DNA of 64,000 nucleotides, taken from the NCBI RefSeq assembly GCF_001278075.1, contig NZ_CP011340.1:1488001-1552000 (forward strand). Reading direction: 5' to 3'. Positions within the stretch are counted from its first letter, which is position 1. Every line of letters begins with the position of its first letter. This document shows positions 41,394 through 49,964 of the stretch, in pieces. This DNA comes from Streptomyces pristinaespiralis. GTDB taxonomy: Bacteria > Actinomycetota > Actinomycetes > Streptomycetales > Streptomycetaceae. The notes under the pieces were generated by a model. The model made no database searches and was not told where the DNA came from. It saw only the letters and a program-made list of their open reading frames with translations. The translations under genes were made by a program, and so were the position numbers.

Positions 41394-42451
41394 TCTTGCG
41401 CGCACCCAAGGCCGTCCTCCATGACCACCTCGACGGCGGCCTGCGGCCCGGGACGATCATCGAGCTGGCTCGCGACTGCGGCTATCAAGGGCTGCCGACC
41501 GAGGACCCGGCCGCTCTCGCCGTCTGGTTCCGGGACGCCGCGGACTCGGGGTCGCTGGAGCGTTACCTGGAGACCTTCGCCCACACCTGCGCCGTGATGC
41601 AGACCCGCGAGGCGCTGGAGCGCGTCGCCGCCGAGTGCGCGGAGGATCTGGCCGCGGACGGTGTCGTGTACGCCGAGGTGCGGTACGCGCCCGAGCAGCA
41701 CCAGGAGCGGGGGCTGGGGCTCGACGAGGTCGTGGACGCGGTCAACGCGGGACTGCGGGAGGGCGAGCGGCGCAGCGGCGGGAGGATCACCGCGCGGGCC
41801 CTGCTCACCGGCATGCGGCACACCGACCGCTCCCTGGAGATCGCCGAGCTGACGGTCGCGCACCGCGAGCGCGGCGTCGCCGGGTTCGACATAGCGGGCG
41901 GTGAGGTCGGCAATCCGCCGGCCCGCCACCTGGCCGCCTTCCAGCACCTGCGGCGCCACAACTGCCACTTCACGATCCACGCCGGCGAGGCGGTCGGCGC
42001 GGAGTCGATCCACGAGGCCGTGCAGGTGTGCGGCGCGGAGCGGATCGGCCACGGTGTGCGCATCACGGACGACATCCGGGTCCACGACGACGGCACCGCC
42101 ACGCTCGGCCATCTCGCCTCGTACGTGCGCGACAACCGCATCGCCCTGGAGGTCTGCCCGACCTCCAACCTCCAGACGGGTGCGGCGAAGTCGTACGACA
42201 CCCATCCGATCGACCTGCTGCGGCGTCTCGGCTTCCGCGTCACGCTGAACACCGACAACCGTCTGGTCTCGGGCACCACCATGAGCGAGGAGTTCCGGCA
42301 CATGGTGGACGCCTTCGGCTACGGGCCAGAGGTGTTCGAGGAGTTCACGGTCGCGGCGGTGGAGTCGGCGTTCCTGCCGCTGCCGGAGCGGCAGCGGCTG
42401 ATCGACGAGGTGATCCGGCCCGGATACGCGGCCCTCGGCGCCCGGGCCTAG
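41378..42451 (+). CDS. add: Adenosine deaminase
   Basis: A 357-residue zinc enzyme converting adenosine (and deoxyadenosine) to inosine in purine salvage. All active-site segments are present: HDHLDGGLRPG (metal-binding H-x-H), FTIHAGEAVGAESIHEA, ERIGHGVRI and LNTDNRLVSGTTMSEEF. MHLSDILRAPKAVLHDHLD is a normal family N-terminus. ATG at 41378 is preceded by a -10-like TACACT and no ribosome-binding site. An in-frame GTG at 41360 lies upstream of that -10, so it is unlikely to be used. Its regulator is probably the GntR protein encoded upstream. Confidence 0.96.
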   Translation: MHLSDILRAPKAVLHDHLDGGLRPGTIIELARDCGYQGLPTEDPAALAVWFRDAADSGSLERYLETFAHTCAVMQTREALERVAAECAEDLAADGVVYAEVRYAPEQHQERGLGLDEVVDAVNAGLREGERRSGGRITARALLTGMRHTDRSLEIAELTVAHRERGVAGFDIAGGEVGNPPARHLAAFQHLRRHNCHFTIHAGEAVGAESIHEAVQVCGAERIGHGVRITDDIRVHDDGTATLGHLASYVRDNRIALEVCPTSNLQTGAAKSYDTHPIDLLRRLGFRVTLNTDNRLVSGTTMSEEFRHMVDAFGYGPEVFEEFTVAAVESAFLPLPERQRLIDEVIRPGYAALGARA

Positions 42452-42483
42452 GAAGGAGGAGGCCGCCCACGCGGTGGCACTCG

Positions 42484-43422
42484 TCAGGCCAGCGCCGGCA
42501 CGTCCAGCGTCAGCGTCCCGGCGTCCGCGTCCAGTACGGCCGGGATGCCGAGCGGCATCGTCAGGTTCGTGGGGCCGTGGCCGAAGCCGAACTCCTCGAG
42601 GACGGGGACGCCCAGCCCGCCGAGCCGGTCGGAGAGGACAGCGCGGACCTGTTCGTAAGGGCCGCACTCCGCCCAGGAGCCGAGGACGACGCCCGCGACG
42701 CCCTCGAGCCACTTCGCCCGCAGCAGCTGCGTGAGGATCCGGTCGAGGCGGTAGGTCTCCTCCTCCACGTCCTCGATCAGCAGCAGCCCGCCCCGTGCGG
42801 ACGGCCGGGCGTCGGGTGTGCCCAGCTCCGCGGCGATCAGCGACACGCACCCGCCGAGGGTGACGCCGCGGGCGCGGCCGGGCACCATGGGGCGGGCGGC
42901 CGCGAGGCCGTGGAGCCGCTGCACGGTCTCCGGCTCGAAGAGCGTGGCGCGCAGCGAGTCCTGGGTGCGGGCATCCTTGAGGAAGACCTCCGTGCCGCTC
43001 ATCGGACCGTGCAGCGTGGCGAGGCCCATCCGCACCGCGAACGCCTCGTGGAGCGCGGTGATGTCGCTGTAGCCGACGAAGACCTTGGGTCCTGCGGCGC
43101 GCATCGCGTTCCAGTCGGCGAGGTCGACCATCCGCTGGACGCCGTACCCGCCGCGGGCGCAGATCACGGCGGAGACCGACGGGTCGCACCACGCCTCGGT
43201 GAGATCGCGCGCACGGTCCTCGTCCGTGCCGGCGAGGTACCCCAGCTCCGGGTGCGTCTCGCGGACATGCGGCATGACGACGGGGTCGAGGTCCCAGCCG
43301 CGCAGGATGTCCAGACCGGCGTCGAGGCGCTCCTCCGGTACGGGTCCGCTGGGCGCGACGACGGCGACCCGGTCCCCGGCCCGCAGACGTTGCGGACGTG
43401 CGAGCGGTTCCAGGTTCGTCAT
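42484..43422 (-). CDS. LD-carboxypeptidase (S66 family)
   Basis: A 312-residue S66 serine carboxypeptidase. RAGDRVAVVAPSGPVPEERLDAGLDIL starts the fold; ARGGYGVQR and GYSDITALHEAF carry the catalytic Ser; IEDVEEETYRLDR the Glu; FGFGHGPTNLTMPLG the His. S66 enzymes cleave the L-D bond to D-Ala in muropeptides during cell-wall recycling, or inactivate microcin C-type peptides. It is the last gene of a four-gene peptidase operon. Its ATG overlaps the stop of the S9 peptidase gene as ATGA, so translation is coupled. Confidence 0.93.
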   Translation of the reverse strand: MTNLEPLARPQRLRAGDRVAVVAPSGPVPEERLDAGLDILRGWDLDPVVMPHVRETHPELGYLAGTDEDRARDLTEAWCDPSVSAVICARGGYGVQRMVDLADWNAMRAAGPKVFVGYSDITALHEAFAVRMGLATLHGPMSGTEVFLKDARTQDSLRATLFEPETVQRLHGLAAARPMVPGRARGVTLGGCVSLIAAELGTPDARPSARGGLLLIEDVEEETYRLDRILTQLLRAKWLEGVAGVVLGSWAECGPYEQVRAVLSDRLGGLGVPVLEEFGFGHGPTNLTMPLGIPAVLDADAGTLTLDVPALA

Positions 43423-45416
43423 TTCCTCAGCTCCAGCAGCGGGACGTCCGGCCGGGTGACGCCGAAGGTCTGGGCGTACAGGGACAGTTCGGCCTCGAGC
43501 GCCCGGACCAGGGTGTCGGCCCTGCGGAATCCGTGGCCCTCGCCCTCGAACGCGATGTAGGCGTGCGGGACCCCGCGCCCCGCCATCTGTTCCAGGAACC
43601 GGTCGCACTGGACCGGCGGGCAGATCACGTCGTCCAGGCCCTGGAGCAGCAGGAAGGGCGCGTCGATGTGGTCGACGTGGTTGATCGGCGAGCGTTCCCG
43701 GTAGCGGGCGGGGACCTCGTCGAGCGGGCCGACCAGCGACTCCAGGTACCGCGACTCGAAGTCGTGGGTCTCGCCCGTGGCCCAGGCGTGGAGGTCGAGG
43801 ATCGGGAAGATGACCGTGCCGCAGGCGTACACGTCGGTGGTGGCGAGCGAGGCCGCGGCGGTCCAGCCGCCGGCGCTGCCGCCCCGGATCGCCAGCCGGG
43901 CGGGGTCCGCGGTCCCCTCGTCGGCGAGCGCCTGGGCGACGGCCGCGCAGTCCTCGACGTCGACGACGCCCCACTGTTCCTTGAGCCGGTCGCGGTACTC
44001 ACGGCCGTAGCCCGTGGAGCCGCCGTAGTTGACCTCGGCCACCCCGATGCCACGGGAGGTGAAGTAGGCGATCTCCAGGTCGAGCACGAGGCCCGCCCGG
44101 CCGGTCGGGCCTCCGTGCGCCCGGACGACGAACGGCGGCAGCTCCTCGTCGGGCGCCACCCGGTCGGGGCTGTGCGGCGGGTAGATGTGGGCGTGGATCT
44201 CCCGGTGGCCCGGCCCGGTGAAAGTACGGATCTGGGGCTCTGGGTAGTACGCCGGGTCCACCGGGTCGTCGTGCGGGCTGCCGACGACCCGGGCGCGGCC
44301 GGTACGGGTGTCGAGCTCCACGATCTCGTAGGCGCTGCGCGGGCTGGCCGCCACGCCGAACACCCGGTCGCCGTGCACGGCGAGGGTCGGCGCCCACTCG
44401 CTCCACGGTCCCGGGGCGTCGACGAGTTCGCCGGTCTCCGGGTCCAGTATCCCGAGCGCGGTCGCCCCCTTGCCGTGGATGACGGCGATCAGGCCGCCGG
44501 GCAGCGGCAGGAACCACTGCGAGCCGATCTTCCACAGCGGCCCGCCGAACTCCTCACCACGGCCCGGACACAGCGGTGTGCGCTGCGCGGCGTCCAGGGC
44601 GCCGGGCCTGATGCGCTGCAGTTCCCACCATCCGCCGCCGTCGGCGCTGAACAGGAGGGAACCGTCCGGGGCCCATTCGACCTGGGCGACCGACTCGTCG
44701 CTCTCGCCGGCCACCGGCCGGACGTTCTCGAACGGGCCGTGTTCCGTCACGTCGCCGACCATGACGACGGTGCCGTCCCACGGCATCCGCGGGTGGTCCC
44801 AGGCGATCCATGCCGCCCTGGTCCCGTCGGGCGAAAGCCGGGGCCCGGTGACGAAGTGGTGCCGGTCGTCGCTGAGTTCGCGCACCGCGGACCGGTCACC
44901 GGCGGCCGAGCCGTCGAGCGGCACGGCGGCGACGACCCGGCGTACGTCGGTGGGCGAGGGTCCGGTGAACTCCTCGAGGACGCACCACACCTCGCCGCGC
45001 TCCGGTCGCGGTTGCGGGTCGGCCCAGCGCAGCCCGCCGCCGACGTCCGACATGGGGGTGAGCGGCCGCGGCTCGGCGCCGGGCCGGTCGGGCTCGTAGG
45101 CGTAGAGCCGCTGGTCGGGGAAGTGGACGAACACGACGAGCGGGCCGTGCTCGGCGCGGTCGACGCCGGCCCAGGGGATGCCGCCGTACTCGATGACGCG
45201 GCTGCGGACGTTCCACGGGGCGGGGAGCACCGATTCCTCCGCGCCGTCGGGCCGCCGGCGCACCAGGGCGCGTCTGCCGCCCTCGTCGGGCCGGGGCGCG
45301 GTCCACCACACCTCGTCGCCGACCACGCCGAGATACTCGGGGCGTCCGTCGTGCGACGCGGCGAGGGCCGCGTCGATCGGCGACGGCCAGGTTCCGTAGG
45401 CCCCGGTGGGCACCAT
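43419..45416 (-). CDS. S9-family (prolyl oligopeptidase-like) peptidase
   Basis: A 665-residue enzyme with an N-terminal beta-propeller (about 1-400) gating access and a C-terminal alpha/beta-hydrolase domain. The catalytic serine is in RLAIRGGSAGGWTAAASL (near residue 510), the aspartate in LLQGLDDVICP and the histidine in FEGEGHGFRR. The family hydrolyses short peptides, often acylaminoacyl- or dipeptidyl-releasing. ATG at 45416 with GGGGGA upstream. The stop overlaps the LD-carboxypeptidase ATG by 4 nt and the M20 gene lies just upstream, so it belongs to the same peptide-degradation operon. Confidence 0.94.
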   Translation of the reverse strand: MVPTGAYGTWPSPIDAALAASHDGRPEYLGVVGDEVWWTAPRPDEGGRRALVRRRPDGAEESVLPAPWNVRSRVIEYGGIPWAGVDRAEHGPLVVFVHFPDQRLYAYEPDRPGAEPRPLTPMSDVGGGLRWADPQPRPERGEVWCVLEEFTGPSPTDVRRVVAAVPLDGSAAGDRSAVRELSDDRHHFVTGPRLSPDGTRAAWIAWDHPRMPWDGTVVMVGDVTEHGPFENVRPVAGESDESVAQVEWAPDGSLLFSADGGGWWELQRIRPGALDAAQRTPLCPGRGEEFGGPLWKIGSQWFLPLPGGLIAVIHGKGATALGILDPETGELVDAPGPWSEWAPTLAVHGDRVFGVAASPRSAYEIVELDTRTGRARVVGSPHDDPVDPAYYPEPQIRTFTGPGHREIHAHIYPPHSPDRVAPDEELPPFVVRAHGGPTGRAGLVLDLEIAYFTSRGIGVAEVNYGGSTGYGREYRDRLKEQWGVVDVEDCAAVAQALADEGTADPARLAIRGGSAGGWTAAASLATTDVYACGTVIFPILDLHAWATGETHDFESRYLESLVGPLDEVPARYRERSPINHVDHIDAPFLLLQGLDDVICPPVQCDRFLEQMAGRGVPHAYIAFEGEGHGFRRADTLVRALEAELSLYAQTFGVTRPDVPLLELRK

Positions 45417-45427
45417 GTCCGTTCCCC

Positions 45428-46774
45428 CTAAGCGGTCTGCAGATAGTGGTCGAGGACCCGGACGCCGAAGTGGAGGGCGTCGACGGGGACGCGTTCGTCG
45501 ACGCCGTGGAAGAGCGCCTGGTAGTCGAAGCCGGGCGGCAGCTTCAGCGGGGAGAAGCCGTAGCCGGTGATGCCGAGCCGGGCGAACTGCTTGGCGTCGG
45601 TGCCGCCCGACATGCAGAACGGGACGACGTGGGCGTCGGGGTCGAACGCCTCGATCGCGGCGCGGAGTTTGGCGAAGGTCGGGGAGTCGACGGGTGCCTG
45701 GAGGGCGATCTCGTTGTGGTAGAAGTCCCAATGGACGTCGGGGCCGGTGAGCGCGTCCATGGTCGCGTGGAACTCTTCGTCGGTACCGGGGAGGATCCGC
45801 CCGTCCACGTACGCGGTGGCGTTCCCCGGAATGACGTTGAGCTTGTAACCGGCGTTCAGCATCGTCGGGTTGGAGCTGTTGCGCACCGTCGCCTCGACGA
45901 GCTTGGCGGCCGGGCCCAGCTTGGCGAGCAGCTCGTCGACGTCGAAGCCGACGGTCTCCAGGTCCGCCCGGGTGACGTCGATGCCGTGCAGCGCGGCGAG
46001 TTCGAGCAGGGCCGCCTTCACGGTCGGTGTGAGCCGTACCGGCCAGTGGTGTTCGCCGATCCGGGCGACCGCTGCGGCGAGCCGGGTGACGGCGTTCTCG
46101 CGATTGACCTTGGAGCCGTGGCCCGCCCTGCCGTCCGCGGTGAGCCTCATCCACGCCGTGCCGCGTTCACCGGCGGCGACAGGGTAGAGCGCCATGTCGG
46201 GGCCGGCGTGGAAGGTGTAGGCGCCGGATTCGCTGATGCCTTCGGTGCAGCCGTCGAAGAGCTCGGCGTGCTCGGCGGCGAGGAAGCCGGAGCCGTCCTC
46301 CGCGCTGGCCTCCTCGTCCGCGGTGTAGGCGATCACGATGTCGCGGCGGGGCCGGATGCCGTGCCGGGCCCAGGCCCGTACGACCGCGAGGACCATGGCG
46401 TCCATGTTCTTCATGTCGACGGCGCCGCGGCCCCACACCACTCCGTCACGGATCTCGCCGGAGAAGGGGTGGACGGTCCAGTCGGCGGGCTCCGCGGGGA
46501 CCACGTCGAGGTGGCCGTGGACCAGGAGCGCGTCGGCGCCCGGGTCCCAGCCTTCGTAGCGGGCCACCACGTTGGTGCGGCCGGAGGTGCGCTCCAGCAG
46601 CACCGGGTCGAGCCCCGCGTTGACCAGCCGCTCGGCGACGTACTCGGCGGCCGGCCGCTCCCGGCAGTCGCCGCCGCCCCGGTTGGTGGTGTCGATGCGG
46701 ATGAGCTCGGAGGTGAAGGTCACCACCTCGTCGAGGGCGCGGGCGTCGATGGGGGTCTCTGTCACGTCAGCCAT
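45428..46774 (-). CDS. M20-family metallopeptidase
   Basis: A 448-residue dinuclear-zinc peptidase of the M20/M25/M40 family. VHGHLDVVPAEPADWTVHPFSGEIRDGVVWGRGAVDMKNM carries the metal ligand His, the general-base-adjacent Asp and the bridging Asp. IAYTADEEASAEDGSGFL supplies the Glu-Glu, and RAGHGSKVNRENAVTRLAAAVARI belongs to the dimerisation lid. ALHFGVRVLDHY ends the fold. It releases amino acids from peptides or N-acyl amino acids. ATG at 46774 overlaps the stop of the M55 gene by 8 nt, and the S9 peptidase gene starts 11 nt after its own stop. Confidence 0.94.
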   Translation of the reverse strand: MADVTETPIDARALDEVVTFTSELIRIDTTNRGGGDCRERPAAEYVAERLVNAGLDPVLLERTSGRTNVVARYEGWDPGADALLVHGHLDVVPAEPADWTVHPFSGEIRDGVVWGRGAVDMKNMDAMVLAVVRAWARHGIRPRRDIVIAYTADEEASAEDGSGFLAAEHAELFDGCTEGISESGAYTFHAGPDMALYPVAAGERGTAWMRLTADGRAGHGSKVNRENAVTRLAAAVARIGEHHWPVRLTPTVKAALLELAALHGIDVTRADLETVGFDVDELLAKLGPAAKLVEATVRNSSNPTMLNAGYKLNVIPGNATAYVDGRILPGTDEEFHATMDALTGPDVHWDFYHNEIALQAPVDSPTFAKLRAAIEAFDPDAHVVPFCMSGGTDAKQFARLGITGYGFSPLKLPPGFDYQALFHGVDERVPVDALHFGVRVLDHYLQTA

Positions 46775-47603
46775 ACTGCTCCTCCACGGCGGCGGAGACG
46801 ATCGTCGTGACCGCCTTGAATGTGCGGATGCCCTCGTACATCGTCCCGCTGGTGTACACCACCCGTCTCTCGCCCCGGGCCCGTGCCACGCCCGGGACGA
46901 CGGTGGCCGCCGCCGCGAGGTGCTCGGCGTCGAACTCGAGCTCCACGGTGAACGGCCCGCCCTCGACGGGCGCCCCGCGTACGGCGAGGGCGGCGGCCTC
47001 CTTGGCCGCGGCGCGGATGTCCGCCGCGGTGCGGGCGGGGGTCCGGCAGACGGCCGCATAGCGCGAAACGTGGTCCTTGACCGCGACCTTGAGCGCGCCA
47101 GGGGCGTAGCCGAGGGCGTCCTCGCAGGTCAGGTCGTCGCCGGTGACGAGGACGACGGGCACACCGTATTCGGCGACGACGTGGGCGTTGAGCAGGCCCT
47201 CGCTCGCGCGGACGCCGTTCAGCCAGACGCCGGTGATCGAGTTGGCGAGGTAGGTGTGGGCGAGGACGCCTTCGGAGCCGGCGCCGGTGTGGTAGCCGAT
47301 GAAGGCGATGCCGTCGACGTCGCCGTGCTGGACGCCCTCGACCATGGACAGCGACTTGTGACGCCCGGTGAGCATCTGGGCGCGCTCGTCGAGTTCCTCG
47401 AGGAGCAGGTTGCGCATCGTCCAGTGCGCTTCGTTGATCAGCACCTCGTCGGCGCCGCCGTCGAAGAAGCCGAGGACGGCCGCGTTGACGTCGGAGGTGA
47501 ACATGGAGCGGCAGCGTTCCCACTGGGGTGTGCCGGGCAGGACGTCGGCCGGCCATGTCACCCCCGTGGCACCCTCCATGTCGGCGCTGATGAGGATCTT
47601 CAC
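46767..47603 (-). CDS. M55-family D-aminopeptidase (DppA-like)
   Basis: A 278-residue zinc aminopeptidase. ILISADMEGATGVT carries the Asp-x-Glu metal ligands; NEAHWTMRNLLLEELDERAQ has the conserved His; IGYHTGAG, VTGDDLTCEDALGYAPG and YTSGTMYEGIRTFKAV complete the family pattern. The relative DppA of Bacillus is a D-aminopeptidase acting on D-Ala peptides. First gene of the M55-M20-S9-S66 peptidase operon. GTG at 47603 has GGAGAG upstream. Together with the LD-carboxypeptidase it points to processing of D-amino-acid-containing, probably cell-wall-derived, peptides. Confidence 0.93.
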   Translation of the reverse strand: MKILISADMEGATGVTWPADVLPGTPQWERCRSMFTSDVNAAVLGFFDGGADEVLINEAHWTMRNLLLEELDERAQMLTGRHKSLSMVEGVQHGDVDGIAFIGYHTGAGSEGVLAHTYLANSITGVWLNGVRASEGLLNAHVVAEYGVPVVLVTGDDLTCEDALGYAPGALKVAVKDHVSRYAAVCRTPARTAADIRAAAKEAAALAVRGAPVEGGPFTVELEFDAEHLAAAATVVPGVARARGERRVVYTSGTMYEGIRTFKAVTTIVSAAVEEQYG

Positions 47604-47726
47604 GGCTCTCTCCGTTCCACCACGGCCACGCTGCCAGAAGTGCACCTTACGACAGCGTGGCCGTGGAGCGGAGGGGCTGGTCACCCCGCGTTCCGGCCGC
47701 TCCGGCAGGCGGCCGGGCGCGGGCCG

Positions 47727-48950
47727 CTAGCCGAGTACCTTCTCCAAGGAGGCGAGGGCCGAGCCGAGTTCCTCACGGGTGATGGTCAGCGGCGGCGCGA
47801 TCCGGATGGTGGACCCGTGGGTGTCCTTCACGAGGATGCCCTCGGCCATCAGCCGTTCGCTGATCTCCCGGCCGCTGCCGATGGCCGGGTCGACGTCGAC
47901 GCCCGCCCACAGACCGCGGGAGCGGAAGCCGACGACGCCCTTGCCCACCAGCCCGGTGAGCCCGTCGCGCAGCACCTCGCCCAGCTCGGCGGCCCTGCGC
48001 TGGAACTCTCCGGTGGCCAGCAGGTCGACCACGGCGGAACCGACCGCAGCGGCCAGCGGGTTGCCGCCGAAGGTGGAGCCGTGCTCGCCGGGACGCAGCA
48101 CGCCCAGCACGTCCCGGCGTGCGACGACCGCGGAGACGGGGACGATGCCGCCGCCGAGGGCCTTGCCGAGGAGCAGCATGTCGGGGACGACCGACTCGTG
48201 GTCGACGGCGAGGGTCGTGCCGGTGCGTCCGAGGCCGGACTGGATCTCGTCGGCGATGAACAGGCAGCCGGCCCGCCGGGTCAGCTCGCGCACGCCGGCG
48301 AGGTAGCCGTCGTCGGGGATGAGCACGCCCGCCTCGCCCTGGATCGGCTCGATGAGCACGGCGGCCGTGGTCTCGTCGATCGCGTTCTCGAGCGCGGCCA
48401 GGTCGTTGTAGGGCACGATGCGGAAGCCGGGCGTGAAGGGGCCGAAGCCGCCGCGCGCCGTCTCGTCGGTGGAGAAGCTGACGATGGTGGTGGTGCGGCC
48501 GTGGAAGTTGCCGTCGGCCACGATGATCGTGGCCCGGTCGGGTGCGACGCCCTTGACCTCGTAGGCCCATTTGCGGGCGACCTTGACGGCGCTCTCGACG
48601 GCCTCCGCGCCGGTGTTCATCGGCAGGGTCATCTCGAGGCCGGTGAGCTCGGCGAGGCCCTCGGCGAAGCCGGCGAGCCGGTCGTTGTGGAAGGCGCGCG
48701 AGGTGAGGGTGACCTCGTCGAGCTGGCGGTGGGCGGCGGCGACGAGGCCGGGGTGGCGGTGGCCGAAGTTGAGCGCCGAGTAGCCGGCCAGCATGTCGAG
48801 GTAACGGCGGCCCTCGACGTCCTCGACCCAGACGCCCTCCGCGCGTGCGACGACGACGGGCAGCGGGTGGTAGTTGTGCGCCAGCGCCGTGTTCTCGGCG
48901 CGGATGAGCTCCTCGGAGGAGCGCTGCGTGCGTACGGGGGTGAGAGTCAT
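47727..48950 (-). CDS. rocD: Ornithine--oxo-acid transaminase
   Basis: A 407-residue class III PLP aminotransferase. NYHPLPVVVARAEGVWVEDVEGRRYLDMLAGYSALNFGHRHPGL is the ornithine aminotransferase N-terminus. FIADEIQSGLGRTGT holds the PLP-binding Asp and MLLLGKALGGGIVPVSAVV the Schiff-base Lys. It converts ornithine and 2-oxoglutarate to glutamate semialdehyde and glutamate, feeding arginine breakdown into proline/glutamate. The ATG overlaps the ddaH stop as ATGA, so the two are translationally coupled in a ddaH-rocD operon. Confidence 0.96.
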   Translation of the reverse strand: MTLTPVRTQRSSEELIRAENTALAHNYHPLPVVVARAEGVWVEDVEGRRYLDMLAGYSALNFGHRHPGLVAAAHRQLDEVTLTSRAFHNDRLAGFAEGLAELTGLEMTLPMNTGAEAVESAVKVARKWAYEVKGVAPDRATIIVADGNFHGRTTTIVSFSTDETARGGFGPFTPGFRIVPYNDLAALENAIDETTAAVLIEPIQGEAGVLIPDDGYLAGVRELTRRAGCLFIADEIQSGLGRTGTTLAVDHESVVPDMLLLGKALGGGIVPVSAVVARRDVLGVLRPGEHGSTFGGNPLAAAVGSAVVDLLATGEFQRRAAELGEVLRDGLTGLVGKGVVGFRSRGLWAGVDVDPAIGSGREISERLMAEGILVKDTHGSTIRIAPPLTITREELGSALASLEKVLG

Positions 48951-49777
48951 GCGCGGATCTCCTGAGTGCAGCACTTGATGCCGCCGCCGGCCTTGTGGAA
49001 TTCGGACATGTCTACGGGGACGGGCTCGTATCCGTGCGCGGCGAGCTGTCCGACGAGTGCCTCGGCCTGCGGGGCCACCAGGACGTGGCGGCCGTCGGAC
49101 ACGGAGTTGAGGCCGAAGGCCATGGCGTCCTCGCGGGTGGCGACCACCGCGTCGGGGAACATCCGCCGCAGCACCGCGAGGCTGCCCGGCGAGAACGCCT
49201 CCGGGAAGTAGGCGATGTTCGCGGGGTGCCCGTCGCTCCCGTCGTCGAGGACGAACAGGGCCGTGTCGAGGTGGTAGAAGTACGGGTCGACGAGCTGGAG
49301 CCCGATCACCGGTACGCCGAAGAACTCCTGCACCTCGCGGTGTGCCTCGGTGGTCGTACGGAATCCGGTGCCGGCCAGGATGTGGCCGCCGACGGGGACG
49401 AGGTCGCCCTCCCCCTCGCACACCGACTCCGGCCGGTGCACGTCGAACCCTGCGACCTTGAACCAGGCCGCGTACGCCTCTTCCTCCAGCCGGCGCTGCG
49501 GCGCGTGGAAGCGGGAGCCGAAGACCTTGCCGTCGAGGACCAGCGCGCAGTTGGCGGCGAAGACCATGTCGGGCAGTTCGGCGTGGGGCTCCACGGACTC
49601 GACCTTGTGGCCGAGAGCGCGGTAGGCGTCGGTCAGGGCGTTCCACTGGGACCGTGCGAGGTCCTGATCGACCTCGCTGTTCCCGCTCATCCACGGGTTG
49701 ATGGCGTACTTCACGTCGAAGTAACGGGGTTCGCAGACCAGGTAACGCCTGGGGCGAGGCACGCGGCTGGGTGGCAC
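48947..49777 (-). CDS. ddaH: Dimethylarginine dimethylaminohydrolase-type amidinohydrolase
   Basis: A 276-residue guanidine-modifying enzyme. YLVCEPRYFDVKYAINPWM starts the pentein fold. FAANCALV and GEGDLVPVGGH bind the guanidinium, YFYHLDTALFVL holds the catalytic His and KAGGGIKCCTQEIRA the nucleophilic Cys near the C-terminus. Enzymes of this type hydrolyse methylarginine or arginine to citrulline. Coupled by ATGA to rocD, it probably initiates arginine/methylarginine use. GTG at 49777 follows the GGGAGGAA ribosome-binding site, which is part of a 13-bp inverted repeat that can hide it (see leader element). Confidence 0.92.
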   Translation of the reverse strand: MPPSRVPRPRRYLVCEPRYFDVKYAINPWMSGNSEVDQDLARSQWNALTDAYRALGHKVESVEPHAELPDMVFAANCALVLDGKVFGSRFHAPQRRLEEEAYAAWFKVAGFDVHRPESVCEGEGDLVPVGGHILAGTGFRTTTEAHREVQEFFGVPVIGLQLVDPYFYHLDTALFVLDDGSDGHPANIAYFPEAFSPGSLAVLRRMFPDAVVATREDAMAFGLNSVSDGRHVLVAPQAEALVGQLAAHGYEPVPVDMSEFHKAGGGIKCCTQEIRA

Positions 49778-49785
49778 CCGGGGTT

Positions 49786-49857
49786 CCTCCCGATTCCTGA
49801 GATGGCCGGTGACGACCGGTGACGACCGGTGACGTCTCAACGGTAGGAATCGGGAGG
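49786..49857 (-). promoter_or_regulatory. Leader hairpin that can sequester the ddaH ribosome-binding site
   Basis: CCTCCCGATTCCT (49786-49798) and AGGAATCGGGAGG (49845-49857) are perfect 13-bp inverted repeats. On the transcribed minus strand the downstream arm contains the GGGAGG Shine-Dalgarno of ddaH (start 49777), so folding would block translation. Inside lie TGAGA/TCTCA pairing and three copies of a 10-bp CCGGTGACGA-type repeat (49806-49834), so copy number sets the loop length. It may act as a cis-regulatory RNA or as DNA for a regulator. Confidence 0.6.
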
Positions 49858-49868
49858 TTCGGGCGACA

Positions 49869-49902
49869 AGGAACAAGCGCTGCGTGTATGCGCAGCATTC
49901 CT
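49869..49902. promoter_or_regulatory. 34-bp dyad upstream of ddaH, candidate Lrp/AsnC operator
   Basis: GCTGCG (49879-49884) and CGCAGC (49891-49896) flank a TGTATG centre, and AGGAA (49869-49873) with TTCCT (49898-49902) extend the symmetry outward. The GCG...CGC half-sites at one-turn spacing resemble Lrp/AsnC-family sites. An Lrp/AsnC gene lies 1 kb upstream. Confidence 0.45.
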
Positions 49903-49964
49903 GCGTCGTGCGGCCCCTCGGCGGCGTTTCGCGTCGCAGGACCGGTCGACACCACCCGTTCGGG

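Noticed and set aside
49806..49834. CRISPR-like array from the three 10-bp repeats upstream of ddaH
   Set aside because: The repeats are only 10 bp and directly adjoining with no spacers, and they lie in the loop of a regulatory stem; no cas genes exist here.
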